Shown piece after piece: positions 38,852 to 47,622 of a stretch of 64,000 nucleotides of DNA. A model generated the notes under the pieces. The model saw nothing but the letters and a program-made list of their open reading frames with translations. It was not told the origin of the DNA and did not search any database. The translations under genes and the position numbers were made by a program. The stretch comes from Streptomyces sp. Ag109_O5-1 (GTDB taxonomy: Bacteria; Actinomycetota; Actinomycetes; Streptomycetales; Streptomycetaceae). The stretch spans positions 4,030,001-4,094,000 of the forward strand of contig NZ_RKQF01000001.1 in assembly GCF_003814875.1 (NCBI RefSeq), read 5' to 3'. Within the stretch, counting starts at the first letter, position 1, and every line of letters starts with the position of its first letter.

Positions 38852-39877
38852 TTAGAAAACGGACTCGGCCTCGTCCATCCGGTCCTTCGGCACCGTCTTC
38901 AGTTCGGTCACCGCCTCGGCGAGCGGCACCATCACGACGTCCGTCCCCCGCAGCGCCGTCATCTTGCCGAACTCCCCCCGGTGCGCCGCCTCCACCGCGT
39001 GCCAACCGAACCGCGTCGCGAGGACGCGGTCGTACGCGGTGGGCGTGCCGCCCCGCTGGACGTGCCCGAGGATGACCGGCTTGGCCTCCTTGCCGAGCCG
39101 CCGCTCCAGCTCGTACGCGAGTGCCGTGCCGATGCCCTGGAAGCGCTCGTGGCCGTACTGGTCGATCTCGCCCTTGCCGTAGTCCATCGTGCCCTCGGCG
39201 GGGTGGGCGCCCTCCGCCACGCACACGACGGCGAACTTCTTGCCGCGGGAGAAGCGCTCCTCGACCATCTTGACCAGGTCGGCGGGGTCGAAGGGGCGTT
39301 CGGGGAGGCAGATGCCGTGCGCGCCCGCGGCCATCCCGGACTCCAGCGCGATCCAGCCCGCGTGCCGGCCCATGACCTCGACGACCATCACCCGCTGGTG
39401 GGACTCGGCAGTGGTCTTGAGCCGGTCCATCGCCTCCGTGGCGACGCCCACCGCGGTGTCGAAGCCGAAGGTGCGGTCCGTGGAGGAGATGTCGTTGTCG
39501 ATGGTCTTCGGGACGCCGACGACCGGGAGGCCGGCGTCGGACAGCATCCGCGCCGCCGTCAGCGTGCCCTCGCCGCCGATCGGGATCAGCGCGTCGATGC
39601 CGAACTGTTCCACCATGTCGGTGGCCAGCTCGCAGGCTTCGCGCAGGCGGTCCCGCTCCAGCCGCGAGGAGCCCAGGATCGTGCCGCCGCGGGCCAGGAT
39701 GCCGCCGACGTCGTCCAGGTCGAGGGTGCGGTAGTGGCCGTCGAGCAGGCCCCGGAAGCCGTCCTCGAAACCGATGACCTCGTCGTCGTACTGGGCGACA
39801 GCCCGGTGCACCACCGATCGGATGACGGCGTTCAGGCCGGGGCAGTCGCCGCCTGCGGTGAGAACTCCGATGCGCAT
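38852..39877 (-). CDS. pfkA: 6-phosphofructokinase (ATP-dependent)
   Basis: A 341-residue phosphofructokinase that commits fructose-6-phosphate to glycolysis. Motifs are GGDCPGLNAVIR, GGEGT (Gly at the position that separates ATP from PPi users), PKTIDND with the catalytic Asp, and MGRHAGWIAL. The TIDND form belongs to the actinobacterial group III, but the Gly supports ATP use. AGGAG precedes ATG 39877. Divergent from pta-ackA. Confidence 0.94.
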   Translation of the reverse strand: MRIGVLTAGGDCPGLNAVIRSVVHRAVAQYDDEVIGFEDGFRGLLDGHYRTLDLDDVGGILARGGTILGSSRLERDRLREACELATDMVEQFGIDALIPIGGEGTLTAARMLSDAGLPVVGVPKTIDNDISSTDRTFGFDTAVGVATEAMDRLKTTAESHQRVMVVEVMGRHAGWIALESGMAAGAHGICLPERPFDPADLVKMVEERFSRGKKFAVVCVAEGAHPAEGTMDYGKGEIDQYGHERFQGIGTALAYELERRLGKEAKPVILGHVQRGGTPTAYDRVLATRFGWHAVEAAHRGEFGKMTALRGTDVVMVPLAEAVTELKTVPKDRMDEAESVF

Positions 39878-39999
39878 GGGGGTGTGTCTCCTGCTCGCTT
39901 TTGTGACCGGTGAGCCGATCCGATTGTTTCATGCCGCGCGGGGGCACTGAAATCCTGACGGGCGCCTTATCCGGCGTCGGGGGTATTGTCAAGAGGGTT

Positions 40000-40025
40000 C
40001 CGCTCACCCCGGTGGGCGGTTTTTA
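40000..40025 (+). terminator. Terminator-like hairpin in the pta leader (possible attenuator)
   Basis: An 8-bp stem with one G-U pair (40000-40007 with 40012-40019), a 4-nt loop and TTTTT at 40020-40024 form a textbook intrinsic terminator on the plus strand. It lies 40 bp before pta. The gene upstream, pfkA, runs the other way, so there is no obvious transcript for it to end except the pta leader. Confidence 0.7.
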
Positions 40026-40064
40026 TGCGGCCGCACCAGTACGACACAGGGATGGAGTGCACAC

Positions 40065-42179
40065 GTGACGCGCAGCGTGTACGTGACCGGGATCGACCGC
40101 GGCGACGGCCGCCAGGTGGTCGAGCTGGGCGTGATGGAGCTGCTGACCCGGCAGGTGGACCGGGTCGGTGTGTTCCGCCCCCTTGTCCATGACCGTCCCG
40201 ACCGTCTGTTCGAGTTGCTCCGTGCGCGGTACCGCCTCTCCCAGGATCCGGCGACGGTCTACGGCATGGACTACCACGAGGCGTCCGCCCTCCAGGCCGA
40301 GCGGGGCGCCGACGAACTGGTCTCCACCCTCGTCGACCGCTTCCACCTGGTAGCGCGTGACTACGAGGTCGTCCTCGTGCTCGGCACCGACTTCGCCGAC
40401 ACCCTGGTCCCGGACGAGCTGTCCCTGAACGCCCGGCTCGCCAACGAGTTCGGCGCCTCGGTGATCCCGGTGGTGGGCGGCCGTGACCAGAGCGCGGAGT
40501 CGGTGCTCGCGGAGACCCGGAACGCCTTCCGGGCGTACGACGGTCTGGGCTGCGACGTGCTGGCGATGGTCGCGAACCGGGTGGCCCGCGAGGACCGCGA
40601 CGAGATCGCCGAGCGGATCGACGGGCGGCTGCCGGTGCCGGTGTACGTGCTGCCGGACGAGCCCGCGCTGTCCGCGCCGACGGTCGCCCAGATCACCCAC
40701 GCGCTCGGTGCGAAGGTGCTGCTCGGCGACGACTCGGGGCTGGCGCGGGACGCACTGGACTTCGTGTTCGGCGGAGCGATGCTGCCGAACTTCCTGGGCG
40801 CCCTGACCCCGGGCTGTCTGGTCGTCACCCCGGGCGACCGCGCCGACCTGGTCATCGGCTCGCTGGCCGCGCACAGCGCCGGCACCCCGCCCATAGCCGG
40901 CGTGCTGCTCACCCTGAACGAGCGGCCCACCGACGAGATCCTCACCCTGGCCGCCCGGCTCGCCCCGGGCACCCCGGTGATATCCGTGCCCGGCAACAGC
41001 TTCCCGACCGCCGCCCAGCTGTTCTCGATGGAGGGCAAGCTGAACGCGGCCACCCCGCGCAAGGCGGAGACCGCGCTCGGTCTGTTCGAGCGGTACGTCG
41101 ACACCGCCGGCCTCAACAAGCGGGTCTCGGCGCCGAGCACCGGCCGGCTCACCCCGATGATGTTCGAGCACAAGCTGCTCGAACAGGCCCGTTCCGACAA
41201 GCGAAGGGTCGTGCTGCCGGAGGGCACCGAGACGCGGGTGCTGCACGCGGCGGAGGTGCTGCTGCGCCGGGGGGTATGTGACATCACACTGCTCGGACCG
41301 GTGGACCAGATCCGCAAGAAGGCCGCCGACCTGGGCATCGACCTCGCCGACGCCCAGCTGATCGACCCGGCCACCTCCGAACTGCGCGACGGCTTCGCCG
41401 AGCAGTACGCCTTGTTCCGCGCGCACAAGGGCGTGACGGTGGAGCTGGCGTACGACGTGGTCTCCGACGTCAACTACTTCGGCACGCTGATGGTGCAGGA
41501 GGGGCTGGCGGACGGGATGGTGTCGGGGTCCGTGCATTCCACGGCCGCGACCATCCGGCCCGCCTTCGAGATCATCAAGACCACGCCGGGGTCGTCGATC
41601 GTGTCGTCCGTGTTCTTCATGTGCCTGGCCGACAAGGTGCTGGTCTACGGCGACTGTGCGGTCAACCCGGACCCGAACGCCGAGCAGCTCGCCGACATCG
41701 CCATCCAGTCCGCCGCGACCGCCGCCCAGTTCGGTGTGGAGCCGCGGATCGCGATGCTGTCGTACTCGACGGGTACGTCGGGTTCGGGGGCGGACGTGGA
41801 CAAGGTGCGGGAGGCGACCGAGCTGGCGCGCTCGCGCCGGCCCGATCTGATGATCGAGGGGCCGATCCAGTACGACGCGGCCGTGGAGCCGTCCGTCGCT
41901 GCGACCAAGCTGCCGGGCTCCGCGGTCGCCGGACAGGCCAGCGTGCTGATCTTCCCGGACCTGAACACCGGCAACAACACCTACAAGGCCGTGCAGCGGT
42001 CGGCCGGCGCGATCGCGGTGGGGCCGGTGCTGCAGGGGCTGCGCAAGCCCGTCAACGACCTGTCCCGGGGCGCCCTCGTCCAGGACATCGTCAACACCGT
42101 CGCCATCACGGCGATCCAGGCCCAGAACGCGGCCGGGTCCCCGGCCGCGTCCCCGAGCGAGAAGGCAACCGTCCAGTGA
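40065..42179 (+). CDS. pta: Phosphate acetyltransferase
   Basis: A 704-residue long-form Pta that converts acetyl-CoA and phosphate to acetyl phosphate. It has an N-terminal BioD-like domain with a degenerate P-loop (TGIDRGDGRQ), a central DRTGG domain (LVVTPGDRADLVIGS) and a C-terminal PTA_PTB domain (VLPEGTETRVLHAA, GMVSGSVHST, SYSTGTSGSGADV). GTG 40065 has GGAG upstream. Its stop overlaps the ackA start (GTGA), so both steps of acetate formation are translationally coupled. Confidence 0.95.
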   Translation: MTRSVYVTGIDRGDGRQVVELGVMELLTRQVDRVGVFRPLVHDRPDRLFELLRARYRLSQDPATVYGMDYHEASALQAERGADELVSTLVDRFHLVARDYEVVLVLGTDFADTLVPDELSLNARLANEFGASVIPVVGGRDQSAESVLAETRNAFRAYDGLGCDVLAMVANRVAREDRDEIAERIDGRLPVPVYVLPDEPALSAPTVAQITHALGAKVLLGDDSGLARDALDFVFGGAMLPNFLGALTPGCLVVTPGDRADLVIGSLAAHSAGTPPIAGVLLTLNERPTDEILTLAARLAPGTPVISVPGNSFPTAAQLFSMEGKLNAATPRKAETALGLFERYVDTAGLNKRVSAPSTGRLTPMMFEHKLLEQARSDKRRVVLPEGTETRVLHAAEVLLRRGVCDITLLGPVDQIRKKAADLGIDLADAQLIDPATSELRDGFAEQYALFRAHKGVTVELAYDVVSDVNYFGTLMVQEGLADGMVSGSVHSTAATIRPAFEIIKTTPGSSIVSSVFFMCLADKVLVYGDCAVNPDPNAEQLADIAIQSAATAAQFGVEPRIAMLSYSTGTSGSGADVDKVREATELARSRRPDLMIEGPIQYDAAVEPSVAATKLPGSAVAGQASVLIFPDLNTGNNTYKAVQRSAGAIAVGPVLQGLRKPVNDLSRGALVQDIVNTVAITAIQAQNAAGSPAASPSEKATVQ

Positions 42180-43393
42180 GCCCCAGTCCGACCCGTGTCC
42201 TCGTCCTCAACTCCGGCTCCTCGTCGGTGAAGTACCAGCTGCTGGACATGCGGGACAGCAGCCGGCTGGCGGTGGGCCTCGTCGAGCGGATCGGCGAGCA
42301 GACCTCGCGGTTCAAGCACACCTGTCTCGGCAGCGGAGACACCCGTGAGCAGAACGGGCCGATCGCCGATCACGAGGCCGCCCTGAAGGCGGTGGCGGAG
42401 GAGCTCACGAGGGACGGGCTGGGGCTCGACTCGCCGGAGCTGGCCGCGATCGGGCACCGGGTGGTGCACGGCGGGATGTTCTTCACCGAGCCGACCGTGA
42501 TCGACGATGCGGTGCTCGCCGAGATCGAGCGGCTGATCCCGGTCGCCCCGCTGCACAACCCGGCGAACCTGACCGGCATCCGCACGGCGCAGGCGCTGCG
42601 CCCGGACCTGCCGCAGGTCGCCGTCTTCGACACGGCGTTCCACACCACGATGCCGGAGTCCGCGGCCCGCTACGCGCTCGATCCGAAGATCGCCGACCGG
42701 CACCGGATCCGCCGCTACGGCTTCCACGGCACCTCGCACGCGTATGTCTCCCGGGAGACGGCCCGGCTGCTGGGCAGGGCGCCGGAGGACGTCAACGTCA
42801 TCGTGCTGCACCTCGGCAACGGGGCGTCCGCCTCCGCCGTCCGGGGCGGCCGGTGCGTGGACACCTCCATGGGGCTGACGCCTTTGGAGGGGCTCGTGAT
42901 GGGAACCCGTTCCGGCGATCTGGACCCGGCCGTCATTTTTCATTTGGCCCGAGTTGGCGGAATGTCCATGGATGAGATCGACACTCTTCTCAACAAGAGG
43001 AGTGGTTTGCTCGGGCTGTGCGGTGACAACGACATGCGGGAGATCCGGCGCCGGATCGACGAGGGCGACGAGGACGCGAAGCTCGCCTTCGACATCTACA
43101 TTCACCGTCTGAAGAAGTACATAGGCGCCTACTACGCCGTGCTCGGCCGGGTGGACGCGGTGGCGTTCACGGCGGGGGTCGGGGAGAACGCGGCGCCCGT
43201 GCGGGAGGCGGCCGTCGCCGGGCTGGAGGGGCTGGGGCTGGCCGTGGACCCGGAGCTGAACGCCGTACGGGCGGACGGGCCGCGGCTGATATCGCCGGCG
43301 GCCGCGCGGGTCGCGGTCGCCGTGGTGCCGACCGACGAGGAACTCGAGATCGCGACGCAGACGTACGCACTGGTCGACGCCGGTCGGAATTAA
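42176..43393 (+). CDS. ackA: Acetate kinase
   Basis: A 405-residue acetate kinase making ATP from acetyl phosphate. Motifs are LNSGSSSVKYQL, the catalytic VFDTAFH, RYGFHGTSHAYV, HLGNGAS and FTAGVGENA. GTG 42176 overlaps the pta stop. It is followed 80 bp later by pyk in the same direction. Confidence 0.96.
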   Translation: MSPSPTRVLVLNSGSSSVKYQLLDMRDSSRLAVGLVERIGEQTSRFKHTCLGSGDTREQNGPIADHEAALKAVAEELTRDGLGLDSPELAAIGHRVVHGGMFFTEPTVIDDAVLAEIERLIPVAPLHNPANLTGIRTAQALRPDLPQVAVFDTAFHTTMPESAARYALDPKIADRHRIRRYGFHGTSHAYVSRETARLLGRAPEDVNVIVLHLGNGASASAVRGGRCVDTSMGLTPLEGLVMGTRSGDLDPAVIFHLARVGGMSMDEIDTLLNKRSGLLGLCGDNDMREIRRRIDEGDEDAKLAFDIYIHRLKKYIGAYYAVLGRVDAVAFTAGVGENAAPVREAAVAGLEGLGLAVDPELNAVRADGPRLISPAAARVAVAVVPTDEELEIATQTYALVDAGRN

Positions 43394-43461
43394 CAGCTGA
43401 GCACATTAGCGCCCATTTGTATCTTCCACCAGACGGTATATTCCGCATCGAAACAAACCGA

Positions 43462-43467
43462 TAGGAT
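43462..43467 (+). promoter_or_regulatory. Candidate -10 box of pyk
   Basis: TAGGAT lies 6 nt before the pyk ATG, so transcription would begin at or next to the start codon. The same bases could instead act as a weak ribosome site (AGGA). No clear -35 box was found. Confidence 0.4.
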
Positions 43468-43473
43468 CGCCCC

Positions 43474-44898
43474 ATGCGCCGTTCGAAAATCGTCTGTACT
43501 CTCGGCCCCGCGGTCGACACCCACGAGATGCTGGTCTCCATGATCGAGGCCGGCATGAACGTGGCCCGGTTCAATTTCAGCCACGGCTCGCACGCCGAGC
43601 ACCAGGGACGCTACGACCGCGTCCGGGCCGCCTCCAAGGAGACCGGCCGGCCCATCGGCGTCCTCGCCGACCTGCAGGGCCCGAAGATCCGTCTGGAGAC
43701 CTTCGCCGAGGGACCGGTGGAGCTGGAGCGCGGTGACGAGTTCGTCATCACGACCGAGGACGTCCCGGGCGACAAGCACATCTGCGGTACGACCTACAAG
43801 GGCCTGCCGGGCGATGTCTCGCGCGGCGACCAGATCCTGATCAACGACGGCAACGTCGAGCTGAAGGTCCTGGACGTCGAGGGCCCGCGGGTGAAGTCGA
43901 TCGTCATCGAGGGCGGTGTCGTCTCCGACCACAAGGGCATCAACCTGCCCGGTGCGGCCGTCAACGTGCCCGCGCTGAGCGACAAGGACATCGAGGACCT
44001 GCGGTTCGCTCTGCGCATGGGCTGCGACATGGTCGCGCTGTCCTTCGTGCGGGACGCCAAGGACGTCAACGACGTCCACCGGGTGATGGACGAGGAGGGC
44101 CGCCGGGTCCCCGTCATCGCCAAGGTGGAGAAGCCGCAGGCGGTCGAGAACATGGAGGGCGTCGTGCTGGCGTTCGACGCCGTGATGGTCGCCCGTGGCG
44201 ACCTCGCCGTCGAGTACCCGCTCGAGAAGGTCCCCATGGTGCAGAAGCGGCTCATCGAGCTGTGCCGCCGCAACGCCAAGCCGGTGATCGTGGCGACCCA
44301 GATGATGGAGTCGATGATCACCAACTCCCGCCCGACCCGCGCCGAGGCCTCCGACGTGGCCAACGCGATCCTGGACGGCGCCGACGCGGTCATGCTGTCC
44401 GCCGAGTCCAGCGTGGGCGCGTACCCGGTCGAGACCGTCAAGACGATGTCGAAGATCGTCTCCGCGGCCGAGCAGGAGCTGCTGAGCAAGGGCCTGCAGC
44501 CGCTCGTCCCCGGCAAGAAGCCGCGTACGCAGGGCGGTTCGGTGGCCCGTGCCGCCTGCGAGATCGCCGACTTCCTCGGCGGCCGCGGCCTGGTCGCCTT
44601 CACGCAGTCCGGTGACACGGCCCGCCGCCTCTCCCGCTACCGCGCCCAGCAGCCGATCATCGCCTTCACCACCGACGAGAACACCCGCAACCAGCTCACC
44701 CTCAGCTGGGGCGTGGAGTCGCACGTGGTGCCGTTCGTGAACACCACGGACGAGATGGTCGACATGGTCGACATGGAGATCGCCAAGATCAACCGCTTCA
44801 ACCCGGGCGACACCGTCATCATCACGGCCGGTTCGCCCCCCGGCGTCTCCGGCACCACCAACATGCTCCGCGTCCACCACATCGGCGGCAGCAAGTGA
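43474..44898 (+). CDS. pyk: Pyruvate kinase
   Basis: A 474-residue pyruvate kinase turning phosphoenolpyruvate and ADP into pyruvate and ATP. Key parts are SKIVCTLGPA, MNVARFNFSHG, the catalytic Lys/Glu region VIAKVEKPQAVEN, VARGDLAVEYP and ATQMMESMI. The C-terminal allosteric domain is present. ATG 43474 is the only sensible start. It sits next to pta-ackA and near pfkA, grouping glycolysis with acetate overflow. Confidence 0.96.
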   Translation: MRRSKIVCTLGPAVDTHEMLVSMIEAGMNVARFNFSHGSHAEHQGRYDRVRAASKETGRPIGVLADLQGPKIRLETFAEGPVELERGDEFVITTEDVPGDKHICGTTYKGLPGDVSRGDQILINDGNVELKVLDVEGPRVKSIVIEGGVVSDHKGINLPGAAVNVPALSDKDIEDLRFALRMGCDMVALSFVRDAKDVNDVHRVMDEEGRRVPVIAKVEKPQAVENMEGVVLAFDAVMVARGDLAVEYPLEKVPMVQKRLIELCRRNAKPVIVATQMMESMITNSRPTRAEASDVANAILDGADAVMLSAESSVGAYPVETVKTMSKIVSAAEQELLSKGLQPLVPGKKPRTQGGSVARAACEIADFLGGRGLVAFTQSGDTARRLSRYRAQQPIIAFTTDENTRNQLTLSWGVESHVVPFVNTTDEMVDMVDMEIAKINRFNPGDTVIITAGSPPGVSGTTNMLRVHHIGGSK

Positions 44899-44922
44899 CA
44901 CACCCGTAAAGGGTCTTGCACG

Positions 44923-44963
44923 ACCGAGGGCGCTCCCTGCGACAGGGGGCGCCCTCGGTTCTT
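44923..44963. terminator. Terminator between pyk and convergent gene
   Basis: An 11-bp perfect stem (44923-44933 with 44949-44959) with a further paired loop is followed by TTCTTC. It lies 25 bp after pyk and before the end of the converging gene at 44974. Confidence 0.85.
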
Positions 44964-44973
44964 CGCCGTGGGA

Positions 44974-45456
44974 TCACGCGGTCGGCGGTGCTCCGACCGT
45001 TTCCCGCAGCCACGCGTTGTCGCGCAGCTCCGGATGGGCGGTGGTGATCAGCCGGAACGCTTCGGCCTTCGCCCGGTCGGTGAGCTGCCACAGCTCGGCC
45101 CAGGTCAGCTCGGCCGCACCCGGCGCGTAGTTCGTCGTCAGGGTGACGGCGTCCGATCCACGGCTGAGCGAGAACACATGCTGGGTCACGCTTGTCTCCA
45201 CCGCGATGTCACTCCGGGTCTCCAGCTCTGTTCTCGCGTACTCCAGCATCAGAGCGAAGTCGGCCACGGGCAGTCCCGGCGTGCGCAGGCTGAGATCCAC
45301 GCCGTGGACGCCGAGCCGGACGTCTGCCAGGAAGCAGCTCATGGAGAAGTCCGCGCCGGTCAGCTCCGGGTGCTCCGGGCGGTCCGGGTTGACCGGTCGC
45401 CACTCCGGGGACCAGAAGACGTCCTCGGCGCGGGGCTCGAAGGCGAAAGTGATCAT
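44974..45456 (-). CDS. Hypothetical protein
   Basis: A 160-residue soluble protein starting MITFAFEPRAEDVFWSPEWR. No domain, signal peptide or membrane segment is recognised. Composition is acidic with a Trp/Leu-rich end (LTWAELWQLTDRAKAEAF). It lies between pyk and the surface-protein module without sharing an operon with either. The function cannot be assigned. Confidence 0.7.
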   Translation of the reverse strand: MITFAFEPRAEDVFWSPEWRPVNPDRPEHPELTGADFSMSCFLADVRLGVHGVDLSLRTPGLPVADFALMLEYARTELETRSDIAVETSVTQHVFSLSRGSDAVTLTTNYAPGAAELTWAELWQLTDRAKAEAFRLITTAHPELRDNAWLRETVGAPPTA

Positions 45457-45492
45457 CTTTGCTCTCCGCTCCGCCGGAGAGTGCCGGTCAGA

Positions 45493-45530
45493 GCTGTGCC
45501 CCGCCGAGTCGGTACTCGGCGGGGCACAGC
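45493..45530 (-). terminator. Terminator after Ser-rich secreted protein
   Basis: A perfect 16-bp stem (45493-45508 with 45515-45530) and a 6-nt loop lie 37 bp downstream of the secreted protein's stop on the minus strand. No T run. Confidence 0.75.
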
Positions 45531-45566
45531 CTTCTCGCGGCTCCCGAACGGGTCTGTGGACGGAGC

Positions 45567-46934
45567 TCAGCTGGTTCCGTCGGTCGTGTAGACGTGCATC
45601 CCGGGTACGTGCAGGGTGCCGCCGAACTGCGCTGCCTGGACGACCTTCACGTTGGTGAAGTAGATCAGGGGGATGTTCAGCGGCGGCGGGTTGTCCGGGC
45701 TGAACGTGATCGGGATCAGGCCGAAGAGGTTCCCGGAGATGGACTCCGTGTACATCGTCGTGGCGCCACCGGTGATCGTCGACGTCGAACCGTTGGCCGC
45801 CTGCACGTGGTAGGTCTTGCCGATGGTCGTGTCCTTGACCGTCTGGTGCAGGTTGCCGATGTCGGTGCCACCCGAGATGACGTACTTCAGCACCTTCTTC
45901 TTCGCACCGCTGGCCGTCTTCACCTCGACCACACCCTGGTAGTCGGCACTCTTCAGCGTGAGTGAGCTGGCGCTGAGGTACCAGGGGTTGTCCGCCACCG
46001 CCTCCTTGTTGTCGACGCCGCTCACGTCGTCGGTGGCGGCCTCACAGCCGTCGGCCGAGGTGGTGGAACTAGCGGACGGGCTCGGCGAGGCGCTGGAGGT
46101 GGCGTCGGCAGCCGCCTTGGTCGCCGTGCCGGTGGTGTCCTTCACGGTGTCCGTGACCGCCTTGGTGGCCTTGGAGACCGTGTCCTTGACGGTGTCGGAG
46201 GCGGTGCTGCCGTCATCCTTGCTCGACGACTTGTCCGAAGTGGACGAAGTGGACGAAGAGGAAGAAGAGGACGACGACGAGTCCGACGACGCGGAGGCCG
46301 ACGGCGACGGCGTCGCGCTCGCCGTGGAGTCCGACGAGCCGCTCGTCGTACCGCCGCTGAGGATGCCGGTGATCGCGTCCCCGATCGTCTCCAGCAGGTT
46401 GCCGCCGCTGCTCGCGGAGGCGGACGGCGACGGGGTCGCCGTGCTGCCGGAGCCGGACGAGCCCGACGAACCGGATGAACCCGACGAGTCCGAGGACGAC
46501 GACTTGGACGCGGACGGCGTCGGCGTGGCCGTGTCGCCGGAACCTGAATCCGACGAGGACGACTTGCCCGACGACGTCGAGTGCTTCGTCGCGTCGGCCG
46601 ACGCCGTGGCGGACGGCGTGGCCGAGGACGTGGAGTCGTCGCTCGCGCTCGCGGAGGGCGAGGCGGAGTCCAGGGCGGAGACGCAGTTCTTGTACTCGTC
46701 GGCCTTCTGGCTGTTCGACGTCGACGACGTGTTGTTGGTGTCGGCGATCGCGAGCGTCGAAGTGAACCCGAAGCCCACGAGCACGGCCGTCGGCATCGCC
46801 ACGGAGGCGATCGCCTTGCCCGCCGGCATGTGGAACCTGGTGAACAGCGGCCTCTTGGGTGCCGCATGGCGCGGCCCGGTTCTCACACGGGACTCGTCCA
46901 CATCAGTCCCGTGGGTCACCTCGTCAGCCGGCAC
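45567..46934 (-). CDS. Ser/Asp-rich secreted protein of the DUF6230/DUF6114 module
   Basis: A 455-residue protein. A hydrophobic segment (ASVAMPTAVLVGFGFTSTLA) after a basic stretch is the export signal. Residues of about 65-315 are a low-complexity Ser/Thr/Ala/Asp stalk with repeats such as SASASDDSTSS and long Ser runs. The C-terminal 140 residues are folded-looking (YLSASSLTLKSADYQGVVEV ... GGTLHVPGMHVYTTDG) and unassigned. The stalk suggests exposure on the cell surface. GTG 46934 has GGGAGG upstream and overlaps the DUF6114 gene by 11 bp. Confidence 0.85.
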   Translation of the reverse strand: MPADEVTHGTDVDESRVRTGPRHAAPKRPLFTRFHMPAGKAIASVAMPTAVLVGFGFTSTLAIADTNNTSSTSNSQKADEYKNCVSALDSASPSASASDDSTSSATPSATASADATKHSTSSGKSSSSDSGSGDTATPTPSASKSSSSDSSGSSGSSGSSGSGSTATPSPSASASSGGNLLETIGDAITGILSGGTTSGSSDSTASATPSPSASASSDSSSSSSSSSSTSSTSDKSSSKDDGSTASDTVKDTVSKATKAVTDTVKDTTGTATKAAADATSSASPSPSASSTTSADGCEAATDDVSGVDNKEAVADNPWYLSASSLTLKSADYQGVVEVKTASGAKKKVLKYVISGGTDIGNLHQTVKDTTIGKTYHVQAANGSTSTITGGATTMYTESISGNLFGLIPITFSPDNPPPLNIPLIYFTNVKVVQAAQFGGTLHVPGMHVYTTDGTS

Positions 46935-47475
46935 TGTGCCTCCCGTTCGCCCCGTTCACCGGGCTTGTTCCTGACAGGTCGTTCGAGTCGGCCACGCCGT
47001 CCGAACCCGCGAAGTACGTGTCCTCGTCCGGGGTGTCGTCCCCCGCGGGCGGCACATCGCCCTCCGGCTGCGGCTGCTTGGGCGCACCCGGCCCCCAGGC
47101 CACGGCCATCGCTCCGCCGATCAGGGCGAGCAGGAAGCCCAGGACGAAGCCCCCGAAGTTGGACACGGGCAGGGACACCAGCGCGAGCAGGATCGCGGCG
47201 ACACCCGCGAAGGTGCGGATGTGCTTCTGGAACCAGAGGCTGATGCCCAGGACGACGAGCAGCACGCCGATGATCAGGGACCCGGCACCGGCGGTGGTGG
47301 CCATGGCCACCGTGAGGTTGCCGATCTGGAGGTGCGCGTACGGGAAGTACATGATCGGAAAACCGGCGAGCAGGATGTACAGACCGGCCCAGAACGGCCG
47401 CGTGCCCCGCCAGGAGCGGAACTGCAGCCTCCGGCGGGTGAACTGACCGGGTGCGGCAGGAGTCTCGGCGCTCAT
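46924..47475 (-). CDS. DUF6114 integral membrane protein
   Basis: A 183-residue membrane protein with four hydrophobic segments (RPFWAGLYILLAGFPIMYF, TAGAGSLIIGVLLVVLG, TFAGVAAILLALVSLPV, FVLGFLLALIGGAMAVAWG) and an acidic tail. It matches the DUF6114 family as I remember it, found next to DUF6230 proteins. Function unknown. It overlaps the downstream Ser-rich protein gene. Confidence 0.85.
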   Translation of the reverse strand: MSAETPAAPGQFTRRRLQFRSWRGTRPFWAGLYILLAGFPIMYFPYAHLQIGNLTVAMATTAGAGSLIIGVLLVVLGISLWFQKHIRTFAGVAAILLALVSLPVSNFGGFVLGFLLALIGGAMAVAWGPGAPKQPQPEGDVPPAGDDTPDEDTYFAGSDGVADSNDLSGTSPVNGANGRHSAG

Positions 47476-47573
47476 GGAAAACAGCTCCCTGGTGCGGCGT
47501 TGCTGTGGTGGTGATGCTGTGTGGTGCGGTGATGGTGCGTTGTACCGCGTGTGAAGACCGTGGGAAGAAGGTG

Positions 47574-47613
47574 GACGGGCGGGGGTGCCGTCGGCTCCCC
47601 CGCCCCGCCCGTC
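47574..47613 (-). terminator. Terminator after DUF6230 gene
   Basis: An 11-bp perfect stem (47574-47584 with 47603-47613) on the minus strand is followed by a pyrimidine run. It lies between the DUF6230 and DUF6114 genes and may only partly stop transcription, since the two belong to one module. Confidence 0.65.
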
Positions 47614-47622
47614 ACGGAGTGC

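Noticed and set aside
40065-40110. Degenerate P-loop at the N-terminus of Pta as an unusual loss
   Set aside because: As I recall, E. coli Pta also lacks the canonical P-loop Lys in its BioD-like domain, so this is normal for the family.
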